This document shows positions 33,826 to 42,416 of a DNA stretch of 63,732 nt, piece after piece. Each line of letters begins with the position of its first letter. Within the stretch, counting starts at the first letter, position 1. This DNA comes from a virus, in the IMG/VR virus record IMGVR_UViG_3300028559_000039, positions 1 to 63,732 of that record; one strand, written 5' to 3'. A program made the position numbers and the translations under genes. Below the pieces are notes generated by a model. That model was not told where the DNA came from. It made no database searches and saw only the letters and a program-made list of their open reading frames with translations.

Positions 33826-34955
33826 AGATTAGAGAGATTATCAATGAGTCGCATGTATTATTAGAATCTGCTAGAATCCAGCATGCGGAAGATATACTCT
33901 TTTGGGAAGGCAGCAAAGGAGCAGTTCGTGCCATCCAAAGTCTAATCAACATGGAGAAAGGTGGCAACAAAGCTACTACTGTCAAGTGGGATGGAAGCCC
34001 CGCTGTTATTTTTGGTAGAGATGACAATGGAGAGTTCATCTTTACTGACAAAAGTGGATTCACTGCCAGAGGGTATGACGGCAAAGCTAAATCAGGTAAC
34101 GACTTAAAGAACATGTTCTTGAACAGGTCGGGCGGCAAGAACAGAGAGAATCCTAGTTATGTGAACTTCGCTACGAATATGCAGAACGTATTTGACATAT
34201 TCGCTAGAGCGGTTCCTAAAGATTATAGAGGTTACTTCAAAGGTGACTTGTTGTATTTCAATACTCCGCCTGTAGTTAATGGACATTATGTATTCAAGCC
34301 CAATGTAGTAGAATATTATGTTCCTACTAACTCTATATTAGGTAAACAGATCGGTCAATCTAAAGTAGGTGTAGTAATACACCGTCAGATTGATGAAATG
34401 GGCAACGAAAGCCCATTGACGGACGGTAAAATATTGCGTAGTGGAGAACTATTAGTAGTTCCGCCAGTAACAGTAGAACAACCACCGCAGGTAGATAACA
34501 AAGCAACTAACAAACTGATGTCAATCGCTCGTGCACACGGACGCGATATCGATATGTTGTTGGATGATAGTGAGTTGCGTGAAAAGAAGATAAGTGATTT
34601 TGCTAACATACTCTATACTTACGTGAATAGCAAAGTAGACACGGGTCTAACCAATATCGGCGCTGATTTCCAACAATGGTTAGCATCCAGTAAAGTAAGT
34701 ACTGTCAAGCAAGCTAAAATAATCCAGCATATATCTGATAATCTTACGGGCTGGCAAGCATTATGGACATTGGTTGCAGGCATAATGAATGTAAAGAATG
34801 ATATTATTGTGCAACTCGATAAGAGTAGTAGCATCAAAGCCAAGACCGCAGGCCAACCTGGCGGGGAGGGGTACGTCATCGCAGATCCGCAGGGGGATAT
34901 CAAACTTGTAAATCGTAGCGGATTTACCGCCGCCAATCGTGCAGTCCAGAGATAA
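33822..34955 (+). CDS. Putative polynucleotide ligase/capping-type nucleotidyltransferase
   Basis: The 377-residue protein carries TTVKWDGSPAVIFG (Lys about 55), fitting motif I KxDG of ATP-dependent ligases. It also has YFKGDLLYF (motif III-like), then GGEGYVIADP and DIKLVNRSGF near the C-terminus (motifs IV and V). The order fits the covalent nucleotidyltransferase superfamily, with a large insert. The N-terminus MKIREIINE ends in an I-x-E triplet like T4 head-targeting peptides. Paired with the nucleotidyltransferase upstream; an RNA- or DNA-repair role is inferred. Confidence 0.62.
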   Translation: MKIREIINESHVLLESARIQHAEDILFWEGSKGAVRAIQSLINMEKGGNKATTVKWDGSPAVIFGRDDNGEFIFTDKSGFTARGYDGKAKSGNDLKNMFLNRSGGKNRENPSYVNFATNMQNVFDIFARAVPKDYRGYFKGDLLYFNTPPVVNGHYVFKPNVVEYYVPTNSILGKQIGQSKVGVVIHRQIDEMGNESPLTDGKILRSGELLVVPPVTVEQPPQVDNKATNKLMSIARAHGRDIDMLLDDSELREKKISDFANILYTYVNSKVDTGLTNIGADFQQWLASSKVSTVKQAKIIQHISDNLTGWQALWTLVAGIMNVKNDIIVQLDKSSSIKAKTAGQPGGEGYVIADPQGDIKLVNRSGFTAANRAVQR

Positions 34956-34988
34956 ATCATACCCAGATCCTATTTTTTTAATATTAGG

Positions 34989-34996
34989 CATAAATA
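34989..34996 (+). promoter_or_regulatory. Late-type promoter motif (CATAAATA)
   Basis: It lies 43 nt before ATG 35040 of a small virion protein; TTAGAGGAA provides the ribosome site. Confidence 0.55.
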
Positions 34997-35039
34997 TATG
35001 CATGAGTCAATGAACTCACTTTTTTAGAGGAATACTAAT

Positions 35040-35453
35040 ATGGCACAATTTACACGTACAAACGGCGACTTCAAGCCAGTATTGAATATAGACTCCCCAG
35101 CATACACCAACACTGGTGTTAACGCTGTTACTTCGGCTGCAACAGTTCAGCCACAGGGTCCAAAGCTCGACTTCTTCACTATCGTTGCAGCCAGCACATC
35201 AGCTTTCAGCACAACACAAGTAAACGTCATCGTTCAGACTGTTCAGCAAAAAGCTACTATCCACATGTATGAGTTCACCACTGCTGGCCCTGATACTATA
35301 GCATTCGCTATTTATCCAGTTGGCGTTTGGGCAGTTGCTGACGCTACTTACGGCGCAAGTGCTAACGTTGTTGCAGCAGTCAATGCTGCGCTTACTGCTG
35401 CTTCAGTTGCTAACACTACAACTGGTCTCGCATACGCTACCTTCACTGGCTAA
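35040..35453 (+). CDS. Small, probably abundant virion protein
   Basis: The 137-residue protein is Ala/Thr/Val-rich with few charges after the N-terminus (AQFTRTNGDFKPVLNIDSPA). It looks like a capsid-decoration or tail-type beta protein. It is isolated between a late-type promoter with strong ribosome site and an excellent terminator, as expected for a highly expressed structural protein. The exact role is not recognised. Confidence 0.6.
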   Translation: MAQFTRTNGDFKPVLNIDSPAYTNTGVNAVTSAATVQPQGPKLDFFTIVAASTSAFSTTQVNVIVQTVQQKATIHMYEFTTAGPDTIAFAIYPVGVWAVADATYGASANVVAAVNAALTAASVANTTTGLAYATFTG

Positions 35454-35476
35454 TTATAGTCATACATAAAATCGAA

Positions 35477-35507
35477 AACCCGAGAATTTAATTATTCTCG
35501 GGTTTTT
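35477..35507 (+). terminator. Rho-independent terminator
   Basis: An 11-bp stem (AACCCGAGAAT/ATTCTCGGGTT) with a 6-nt loop is followed by five T residues. It ends the 35040 transcription unit. Confidence 0.96.
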
Positions 35508-35510
35508 GTA

Positions 35511-35519
35511 CTCTAAATA
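35511..35519 (+). promoter_or_regulatory. Late-like promoter motif (CTCTAAATA)
   Basis: A degenerate late octamer immediately after the terminator and 5 nt before ATG 35525; there is no ribosome site in between. Confidence 0.4.
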
Positions 35520-35524
35520 TATCT

Positions 35525-35962
35525 ATGTCACATCGTATCAGTTGCCTTACACTGTTTGATATTACACACACCGGAGTAATGAATAGAAGTAAACCTAATT
35601 CTGATGACGTTGACGATTGGATAAATCGGCGCAATACACAATGTAATTTTGATACTTTGTTGCAAGTTATATCATTGCGTTCACAGCCCGAAGTAATTAA
35701 AATGCCAAATAAAATAAACGTTCATGAAACAGAATTTGGCAAGTTTGGGGTTTTGTACAGAAACAACCTCAAACACTATTGGAAATTTGAATTTGAAGTA
35801 CAGCATTCTAGCGTTTTTGAGAATGGAATTGTTCCATTAGGGGCATTGTACAAGGACTGCGACGGTGTCCCGATGATATTATGTTATGGACAACAAGATA
35901 CGATGCCGGCATTTTTGGACACTTCAGACGAGTTAAAGAACATCTATTTTGAGGTAGTATAA
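35525..35962 (+). CDS. Hypothetical protein
   Basis: This 145-residue protein begins SHRISCLTLFDITHTGVMNRSKP and contains NFDTLLQVISLRSQPE. It is preceded by a late-like motif with almost no leader. Its stop overlaps the next ATG. No family named. Confidence 0.6.
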   Translation: MSHRISCLTLFDITHTGVMNRSKPNSDDVDDWINRRNTQCNFDTLLQVISLRSQPEVIKMPNKINVHETEFGKFGVLYRNNLKHYWKFEFEVQHSSVFENGIVPLGALYKDCDGVPMILCYGQQDTMPAFLDTSDELKNIYFEVV

Positions 35963-36441
35963 TGCACAATGCGATAAAACTCGATCATTTTTTTATGTCA
36001 GAACTTAGCTCTGATCTTAAACATGTAATCATCACGTATGACAAAAAAGGAACCTATGAGCTATATGGAAAATATACCATTGTTCTTGCAGAGTCTGGTT
36101 ACTATAGAGTAAAGTCCAACGTCATGCCAAAACCAATCGATTTCGCTACGCTTAGGAATGCGACTATCTGGTGTGTGTTACACAACGAACGTAAATATCG
36201 AGAAGCAGAAAAGTTCGAAATGTTAGATTTGAAACTATGCAGCATCGAAACTGAAATCACTATACACAAACGTTTGATCAAAATGTCCAATACTACTGAA
36301 TCTAATTTCATATACACTGTTAAACTGCAACAAGATAGGACGAAGCGTAGAGGTATTCTCGACGAACTCACTTATTATATAAATAGCTGTAAGCACATCC
36401 AGTCTACTAGGTTTAAAAAACTTAAACGTCCAAGTTTTTAG
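35962..36441 (+). CDS. Hypothetical protein
   Basis: This 159-residue protein has a basic C-terminus (STRFKKLKRPSF) and a helical middle (KLCSIETEITIHKRLIKM). Coupled to the upstream gene through a TAATG overlap. Function unknown. Confidence 0.58.
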   Translation: MHNAIKLDHFFMSELSSDLKHVIITYDKKGTYELYGKYTIVLAESGYYRVKSNVMPKPIDFATLRNATIWCVLHNERKYREAEKFEMLDLKLCSIETEITIHKRLIKMSNTTESNFIYTVKLQQDRTKRRGILDELTYYINSCKHIQSTRFKKLKRPSF

Positions 36442-36450
36442 ACTAGGTGT

Positions 36451-36458
36451 GATAAATA
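36451..36458 (+). promoter_or_regulatory. Late-type promoter motif (GATAAATA)
   Basis: An exact local consensus, 28 nt before ATG 36487. Confidence 0.62.
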
Positions 36459-36486
36459 CTATATCAACACGGGAAGAGTACTACTC

Positions 36487-37176
36487 ATGAAACTTAATGA
36501 TTTTGACAAAAAGAACGCAGCGGCTAGAGCATTGCACGAGTCTTTTGCTATGAATTTTGATGTATCTAAACTAGACCAAGCAAAGACTCGTGCAATGCTT
36601 AACAGAGTAAATAGCCTTATCAACGAATCTAGAAGATCACCCAAGTTTCATACAGCACTGAACGATCCAACTTATTTGAAGTTGAAGTTTATGGAACAAG
36701 TACTATCTCAACACTTGAGAGTAGCTAAGACTCCTCGTATCGTGTTCGAAAACGAAGAAGTAGATAGATCACAAGTTATTCTTGCGGCGCAAGACATGGT
36801 TGACTCGATTCAGAAGTATTATGAAGATGTTAACGATATGCTCGTCAAAGAATTACCAGCCATTGTTGACTCGATTCAATCTGAAATCGGGGTTACTGAA
36901 AGTGACACATACAACCAACAGGCCGGTGGCGCACTGGCGACGCTTAACACTGCGCTTCAATCAGCAAAAACCGCAATGACAAACGCACTTAACGGTTTAA
37001 CTGGTCAAGGTAATATGAATGAATTCGGAAGCGAACCTGATATGGGGGACGAAGAAGTAGATTTTGGTTTGGACGACGAAGCTCCAGCAGAGGAAGACCT
37101 TCCTCCGATGCCTGATCTAGGTAGCCCGGAAGAACCAAATGCTTCGATGAGCAGCGTAGGAAGAATGAAGCGATAA
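36487..37176 (+). CDS. Probable head or scaffold-type late protein
   Basis: The 229-residue protein has a helical N-terminal two thirds (SKLDQAKTRAMLNRVNSLINE) and a very acidic, Pro/Met-rich tail (EEDLPPMPDLGSPEE). Helical-plus-acidic composition and a late-type promoter resemble phage scaffold or prohead-core proteins. No direct T4 homologue can be named, so the role is an inference. Confidence 0.5.
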   Translation: MKLNDFDKKNAAARALHESFAMNFDVSKLDQAKTRAMLNRVNSLINESRRSPKFHTALNDPTYLKLKFMEQVLSQHLRVAKTPRIVFENEEVDRSQVILAAQDMVDSIQKYYEDVNDMLVKELPAIVDSIQSEIGVTESDTYNQQAGGALATLNTALQSAKTAMTNALNGLTGQGNMNEFGSEPDMGDEEVDFGLDDEAPAEEDLPPMPDLGSPEEPNASMSSVGRMKR

Positions 37177-37180
37177 CCAA

Positions 37181-37510
37181 ATGCTTCTTTTTGAACTAGA
37201 TCAAGACCGAACCTTCGTTGCTAAAATTGTAGCATTGACTAATCAATTAGCACAGGATCTCAAAGACGGGGAACTCGGAGACGATTACACCGTCGAAGAC
37301 CTATTGAATTATTTTCAAAATTACGATGTTATTCTTGATGTTGAAGACTTGTATGGAATGATCAAATCTCCGCCATTAAAAGACCTTATTAAGAACATCC
37401 AGGGAGACAAAATAGTATTTAAGGGACAACAGGGAACCCCCGCTCCAGAATTACCCGACAGTGACGCTAATAACACAGTCGCTAAAATGGCTAAAAGAGC
37501 AATGAAATAA
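37181..37510 (+). CDS. Hypothetical acidic protein
   Basis: This 109-residue protein starts LLFELDQDRTFVAKIVALTNQ, has a helical core, and ends with a basic tail (AKMAKRAMK). It follows the preceding gene by 4 nt and is probably expressed with it. Function unknown. Confidence 0.55.
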   Translation: MLLFELDQDRTFVAKIVALTNQLAQDLKDGELGDDYTVEDLLNYFQNYDVILDVEDLYGMIKSPPLKDLIKNIQGDKIVFKGQQGTPAPELPDSDANNTVAKMAKRAMK

Positions 37511-37513
37511 AAC

Positions 37514-37542
37514 TTGACGTTTGCAATAACTTGATCTATACT
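37514..37542 (+). promoter_or_regulatory. Sigma70-type promoter for the IscA-like gene
   Basis: TTGACG-N17-TATACT, predicted start about 37549, 16 nt before ATG 37565. No ribosome site is obvious in the short leader. Confidence 0.75.
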
Positions 37543-37564
37543 ATAGAATAAAGTAAATATTGTA

Positions 37565-37885
37565 ATGATTACATTAACTAAACACGCCGAAGAAAAAATC
37601 AAACAACATCTATCGAAGCGCGGCTCTGGTATAGGCATCAGAGTCAGCGTGAAAAATACCGGATGTTCTGGACTATCTTACGTTCTAGATTACGTCGATA
37701 CTGCAATAAGCACGGACATCACGCTTGCTCAAAATGGATTTGTCTTGTTTGTTGACCCTAAGTCAGTCGAGTACTTGAAGGGAACAATCATAGATTATTT
37801 ACAGAAAGATTTTGATTCGAAATTTAGCTTTATCAATCCTAATGCGACCGACTATTGTGGTTGCGGAGAAAGTTTCACGATATAA
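37565..37885 (+). CDS. A-type iron-sulfur carrier (IscA/HesB family)
   Basis: This 106-residue protein has the three conserved cysteines of the family: one in NTGCSGLSYVLDY and two in the C-terminal CGCGESFTI. It would carry and deliver iron-sulfur clusters. HesB-like genes recur in aquatic T4-like phages. The nuclease overlapping its stop (TAATG) is of the PD-(D/E)XK class, some members of which bind a 4Fe-4S cluster, so a functional link is possible but unproven. Confidence 0.85.
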   Translation: MITLTKHAEEKIKQHLSKRGSGIGIRVSVKNTGCSGLSYVLDYVDTAISTDITLAQNGFVLFVDPKSVEYLKGTIIDYLQKDFDSKFSFINPNATDYCGCGESFTI

Positions 37886-38598
37886 TGGCACTGATTAACA
37901 AATTTCCATACGCTGCGATGGAGAAGGTAGAAGTCGATGGTAAGCGTCGATATCTTACCCCCGACGGTAACAAAGTTCCAAGCGTAACCACGATCCTAGA
38001 TGCAACAAAATCTGAAGAATCTAAACAAGCTCTACAGAATTGGCGTAACAACATAGGTCACAAGAGAGCAGCAGAGATCACTTCTGAAGCCGCGAATCGA
38101 GGTACTAGGATGCACAAGTGGATCGAAAACTACATCAAAGATGACGATCCCGGTTCACCGGGCAGCAATCCATATAGTCAGCAAAGCCATCTGATGGCAA
38201 CTCAGATCATCGAACATGGATTAGTTAACTGCAACGAATATTGGGGCACCGAAGTTGCATTATATTTCCCCGAAGTCTATGCAGGCACTACTGATTTGTG
38301 CGGAATACATGCTGGTGCAGAAGCTATCATGGATCATAAACAATCAAACAAAGTAAAGAAGCGAGAATGGATCGATGACTACTTTGTTCAGACTGCTGCA
38401 TATGGAACTGCACACGATGAAGTGTATAATACTAAGATACGCAAAGGTGTTATCTTTATGTGTGTCAAGCCAGAACTAGTAAACAATACTTGGACTAAAC
38501 CACAGTATATCGAGTTCGTCATCGAAGGTAACGAATACGATAAGTATCAGGATATGTGGTATAAGCGATTAGAACAATACTATTCTAAATTCGTTTAA
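37885..38598 (+). CDS. PD-(D/E)XK nuclease
   Basis: The 237-residue protein (ATG 37885; the TTG at 37855 is inside iscA) contains PSVTTILDATK and NRGTRMHKWIE. It then has the catalytic run GTTDLCGIHAGAEAIMDHKQ and QTAAYGTAH, the order seen in Cas4/RecB-type phage exonucleases. Two cysteines are near the core but no clear cluster-binding Cys set is seen. It probably processes DNA ends during replication or recombination. Confidence 0.8.
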   Translation: MALINKFPYAAMEKVEVDGKRRYLTPDGNKVPSVTTILDATKSEESKQALQNWRNNIGHKRAAEITSEAANRGTRMHKWIENYIKDDDPGSPGSNPYSQQSHLMATQIIEHGLVNCNEYWGTEVALYFPEVYAGTTDLCGIHAGAEAIMDHKQSNKVKKREWIDDYFVQTAAYGTAHDEVYNTKIRKGVIFMCVKPELVNNTWTKPQYIEFVIEGNEYDKYQDMWYKRLEQYYSKFV

Positions 38599-38616
38599 GG
38601 GTTTCGTCTCAACTAA

Positions 38617-38624
38617 GATAAATA
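38617..38624 (+). promoter_or_regulatory. Late-type promoter motif (GATAAATA)
   Basis: Exact local consensus, 27 nt before ATG 38652 and upstream of the tail-fibre gene. Confidence 0.6.
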
Positions 38625-38651
38625 CGTGTAATCAAGGATTAGGTTATACGT

Positions 38652-38885
38652 ATGATCGTTTACAAAACCACCAATAATTTATTAGGTAAGTGTTTTATTA
38701 GCAAAGATGCTAATAATCTCCGATCCTATTTGGGGTCAGGCAAAGCTCTACCCAATGCCGTCAACAATCACGGCAAAGAAAATTTTGAAAAAAATACGCT
38801 AGAGAACGATAGTATAGAACTACTATCCAATGGTATGTCTATTGACGGGAAGCGATTTTGGTCTTATAAAGAGGATAATTTATAA
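38652..38885 (+). CDS. Degenerate GIY-YIG-derived small protein
   Basis: This 77-residue protein has MIVYKTTNNLLGKCFISKD and SYLGSGKALPNAVNNHGKENF. It follows the GIY-YIG endonuclease consensus (YKITN..GK.YIG, YLGSGK..AI..YGKENF), but the YIG and the catalytic Arg are lost and it stops after about 75 residues. It is a remnant or a repurposed domain. It is coupled to the fibre gene (TAATG overlap). Confidence 0.6.
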   Translation: MIVYKTTNNLLGKCFISKDANNLRSYLGSGKALPNAVNNHGKENFEKNTLENDSIELLSNGMSIDGKRFWSYKEDNL

Positions 38886-41590
38886 TGGCCATCTTGCAAA
38901 TCTCTAGGATACAGCATCGATCAGGTAATCAAGTTGACTTGCCGCAGTTAGCCGAAGCCGAATTGGGATGGGCAACCGACACCAAAAGACTTTTTATCGG
39001 TAAAACTACACCCAACGAAAACATCGAAGTGATGACCGCTTATTCAAATATAAGTTTCAGTCAAATCACAGGTGCGATAGGCAACTTAAATATAAATCCA
39101 GTAACACTAGCAAACGGGCAAGCTCTTGTATACGATGGCTCGAACTGGGTCAATCGTGGCGGCGATGCGGGTGGCCTGATCACGCTAGGAAATGTGTCAA
39201 ATGTTAATATCGAAGGCGGCGGTATTGGATATGTGCTAGAAACAGACGGTCTAGGAAATTTATCTTGGACTCCTAAGTCAACTATTGTGGCGTATATTCA
39301 AAATGTAACGAAGGCTAACCCGGCAGTAGTCACCACTACACAAGACAATTTTTTCACCGATGGCGCTGCAATTACGATTACTAATGCAGTAGGAATGACC
39401 CAATTAAATGGTAATTCTTATTATGCCAATGTGTTGACTTCTAATACGTTTTCACTATACACCGATTCTTCGTTGACTACTCCCGTAAATTCATCTGCGT
39501 ATACTGCATATGGCTACACAACCGTAAGTGCTACTACAGTAAACACTAATCTTATTACGGTTGCTGCAAACGTGCAAGCATTGTTGACGGTCAATGCTCC
39601 GGTCAGATTTACTGGAAACATCACATCTAATTCGGGCGGTAATCTAACAGGATTACTTCCTAATATAACGTATTATGTAAAATCTACACCTAGTACCACT
39701 ACGATGACAGTATCTAGTGAATTGCTAGCCAACGGAGTAGCCGGAAACGTAGTAGTACTATCAACGGCCACTAGTTTATCGGCCGCTGTTTACCAAGAGG
39801 GGGGCCGGGCCGTCTCATTTGCAATTGCCGGCAATAGTGTTGGCGCGGGTGGTTCTAACTCGACTATTCAATATAATAATACTAATCTACTAGACGGTGA
39901 CCCTGATTTTACATACAATGATTCCACTAAATTACTAACTTTAAACGGCAACGCTAATGTAGGCAACTTAAATGCAACGGGAGTATCATCGGCTACTAGA
40001 TATATTTCTAACATAGCAACTGGTACTGCTCCATTAACTGTTACTTCAACTACACAGGTAGCTAACCTCAATGTTGCTACTTCTGGCTCAGTAGTCAACG
40101 GCAACTCAAGTGTTCGTATTCCTGCAGCAAATGGTAACGTTAACATTAGTGCAGTAGGTAATGCCAACATTGTTGTTGTGACTGGCACTGGTGCAAACGT
40201 TGCTGGTACATTGGGTGTAAGTGGTAACGCAAACGTCGGCAACATTGGTGCTACTACCGCAATCTTTACCACAGGTAACATCACTGCTATCAATAGCGGA
40301 TTATTGCAGAACGGCAATTCGAACGTAACTATAACAGCAAATGCGAACGTCACTATCAATGCAGTTGGCGGAGCAAGAATCACTGCTACCTCAACTGGTG
40401 CTAACATTACCGGTACATTGGGTGTAAGTGGTAACAGTAACGTTGGTAATTTGGGTACTGCACAAGTACTCGCTACCGCAAACATAACCGCACCACAATT
40501 GATCTCTAACATAGCAACTGGTACTGCTCCATTCGTAGTGACTTCAACTACACAAGTAGCAAACTTAAGTGTAGCTACTGCTGGAGCAGCAACCAATGCA
40601 GCAGCATTATTACAAAACACATCAACTGCAACTACGGTTTACCCAACCTTTACCACATCAGGTGCGAACGGCAACTCAAGTGTAGTTATTAATACAAGTA
40701 TCAGTGCAAACTTAGCAAACGGTGCTATTATAGCAACGACATTTGTAGGTAACATTAGCGGTACACTAACTGCTCCGGGTTCAAATACTCAGGTAATATT
40801 CAATGATACCGGTAACGCAAACGCTACCTCAGGGTTGACATTTAACAAATCTACTAATCTTCTCACCGTTACCGGTAACGTAAGTGGTGGCAATCTAACA
40901 ACAGCAGGCGTCGTTGCTGCAACAGGAAACGTAAGTGGTGGCAATCTAACAACAGCAGGCGTCGTTGCTGCAACAGGAAACGTAAGTGGTGGCAATCTAA
41001 CAACAGCAGGCGTGTTAAGTGTTATCGGTAACGCAAACGTCGGCAACATCGGTGCTACTACCGCAATCTTTACCACAGGTAACATCACTACTATCAACAG
41101 TGGATTATTGCAGAACGGCAATTCGAACGTAGCTATTACTAATAACGCAAACGTCACTATCAATGCAGTCGGTGGAGCAAGAATCATTGCTACCTCAACT
41201 GGTGCTAACATTACCGGTACGTTGGGTGTAAGTGGTAACATTTCAGGTTCAAACGTAATTGCATCTGCTTATCTTATTCGGTCAGTAGGAACAGGCATCG
41301 CAGCAGCAGGAACTACCCAAGGTACTGCTACGGCAATCAGTAAAGAACTCAATCTCATCAGTAGTGTTCCGTCTACTGCAAATGGAATCGTTTTGCCGAC
41401 GGCAGTTGCTGGTATGGTACTTACCATCACTAACTCGACTGCAAATGCAATGCTCGTCTATCCAGCATCCGGTGCAGCAATCAATAGTCTTGCAGCCAAT
41501 GCGGCATTTACTCACACTGCCGGTGCAACACTACAATTCGTCGCTCCTACTACTACTCGGTGGTACTCAGTCGGTGCAACATACGCCTAA
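38885..41590 (+). CDS. Long tail-fibre-type protein with repeats
   Basis: The 901-residue protein starts with an Mtd_N-like domain (ISRIQHRSG, LPQLAEAELGWATDTKRLFIGK), which sits at the N-terminus of many phage fibres. Residues 200-310 carry a beta module with YYVKSTPSTTTMTVSS shared with other virion proteins here. The C-terminal half is a chain of NGNSNV/GNITG repeats, including three identical 17-residue units (TGNVSGGNLTTAGVVAA) at about 663-713. It is paralogous to the truncated fibre at the window start. Attachment to host is inferred. Confidence 0.78.
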   Translation: MAILQISRIQHRSGNQVDLPQLAEAELGWATDTKRLFIGKTTPNENIEVMTAYSNISFSQITGAIGNLNINPVTLANGQALVYDGSNWVNRGGDAGGLITLGNVSNVNIEGGGIGYVLETDGLGNLSWTPKSTIVAYIQNVTKANPAVVTTTQDNFFTDGAAITITNAVGMTQLNGNSYYANVLTSNTFSLYTDSSLTTPVNSSAYTAYGYTTVSATTVNTNLITVAANVQALLTVNAPVRFTGNITSNSGGNLTGLLPNITYYVKSTPSTTTMTVSSELLANGVAGNVVVLSTATSLSAAVYQEGGRAVSFAIAGNSVGAGGSNSTIQYNNTNLLDGDPDFTYNDSTKLLTLNGNANVGNLNATGVSSATRYISNIATGTAPLTVTSTTQVANLNVATSGSVVNGNSSVRIPAANGNVNISAVGNANIVVVTGTGANVAGTLGVSGNANVGNIGATTAIFTTGNITAINSGLLQNGNSNVTITANANVTINAVGGARITATSTGANITGTLGVSGNSNVGNLGTAQVLATANITAPQLISNIATGTAPFVVTSTTQVANLSVATAGAATNAAALLQNTSTATTVYPTFTTSGANGNSSVVINTSISANLANGAIIATTFVGNISGTLTAPGSNTQVIFNDTGNANATSGLTFNKSTNLLTVTGNVSGGNLTTAGVVAATGNVSGGNLTTAGVVAATGNVSGGNLTTAGVLSVIGNANVGNIGATTAIFTTGNITTINSGLLQNGNSNVAITNNANVTINAVGGARIIATSTGANITGTLGVSGNISGSNVIASAYLIRSVGTGIAAAGTTQGTATAISKELNLISSVPSTANGIVLPTAVAGMVLTITNSTANAMLVYPASGAAINSLAANAAFTHTAGATLQFVAPTTTRWYSVGATYA
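40878..41018 (+). repeat. Tandem repeat, 51-nt unit, almost three copies
   Basis: Units start at 40878, 40929 and 40980 and are identical across the shared part, the third being partial. Each encodes 17 residues, so copy number changes keep the reading frame and alter fibre length. Confidence 0.93.
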
Positions 41591-41604
41591 GAAAGGAATT
41601 ACTA

Positions 41605-41772
41605 ATGGCTAAAACAAAAATCGGATCATCCGGCGGAAATAAAATCAGTTTTTCAAATCAAACGAAGGGTAAAACTACTATTGGAGGAAACCCATCATCA
41701 ATAAAATTCAGTACTATGAATAAGCATAAGCGCCGAAGCTTTAAAGCTAGTCGCGGTCAAGGTAACCCATAA
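41605..41772 (+). CDS. Small basic protein in tail locus
   Basis: ATG 41605 has AAGGAAT upstream and gives a 55-residue Lys/Ser/Gly-rich protein (SGGNKISFSNQTKGKTTIGG, KHKRRSFKASRGQG). It lies between the fibre and endolysin genes. It could be a minor virion or fibre-assembly protein. No family recognised. Confidence 0.55.
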   Translation: MAKTKIGSSGGNKISFSNQTKGKTTIGGNPSSIKFSTMNKHKRRSFKASRGQGNP

Positions 41773-41781
41773 GGCACAGAC

Positions 41782-42405
41782 ATGAACAAAATAACCCTCA
41801 CGCTATTAAAAGACATTTGCCCGAGAACAAAAGAAGTAGTCTTGGCCAAATATGTCGAACCATTAAACACTATTGGTGAACATTTTGGCTTGTTTGAAAA
41901 TTCACGACGAATAGCGGCATTCTTAGCACAGACAGCACACGAATCCGGTGGCTTTAATGTCACCAAAGAAAATTTAAACTATTCAGTTGCAGGATTGAAT
42001 AAAACCTTCAAGAAATATTTCCCTACAGTAGAATCGGCAGTACCATACGCGAAAAAACCAGCGAAGATCGCCAATAAGGTCTATGCAAATCGCATGAGCA
42101 ATGGGCCTGAATCTTCGGGCGATGGATATAAGTTCCGTGGTCGCGGCCTCATTCAGTTAACCGGACGACAAAATTATACAAGATTTGCATTGTCTATTAA
42201 CAAAACGATAGATGAAGCAATTGCATATATAGAAACACCGCACGGTGCAGTGGCGTCAGCGGGTTGGTTCTGGAATGTAAATAAGTTAAATATCTATGCT
42301 GATAAAGGTGACTTCATTGGGCTTACTAGACGCATCAACGGAGGAACGATAGGGCTTGCAGATAGAAAGCACCATTATGCCCTCGCTTTAGCAGCGTTGA
42401 GCTAA
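41782..42405 (+). CDS. Endolysin, glycoside hydrolase family 19 (chitinase-like)
   Basis: The 207-residue protein has the GH19 catalytic motif FLAQTAHESGGF, later KFRGRGLIQLTGRQNY and GWFWNVNKLN, as in phage endolysins of this family. It is expected to cut peptidoglycan at lysis. There is no signal peptide, so a holin is needed; a candidate lies at 52922. It sits among tail genes rather than beside the holin. Confidence 0.88.
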   Translation: MNKITLTLLKDICPRTKEVVLAKYVEPLNTIGEHFGLFENSRRIAAFLAQTAHESGGFNVTKENLNYSVAGLNKTFKKYFPTVESAVPYAKKPAKIANKVYANRMSNGPESSGDGYKFRGRGLIQLTGRQNYTRFALSINKTIDEAIAYIETPHGAVASAGWFWNVNKLNIYADKGDFIGLTRRINGGTIGLADRKHHYALALAALS

Positions 42406-42416
42406 TAAGGAATAAT

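Noticed and set aside
40878-41018. CRISPR-like array
   Set aside because: The repeats are contiguous, in frame and coding, without spacers.
39868-41241. Two long Ala/Val/Pro-rich minus-strand ORFs opposite the fibre
   Set aside because: They arise from the biased Asn/Gly/Thr repeats of the fibre read in reverse; no promoter or ribosome site.
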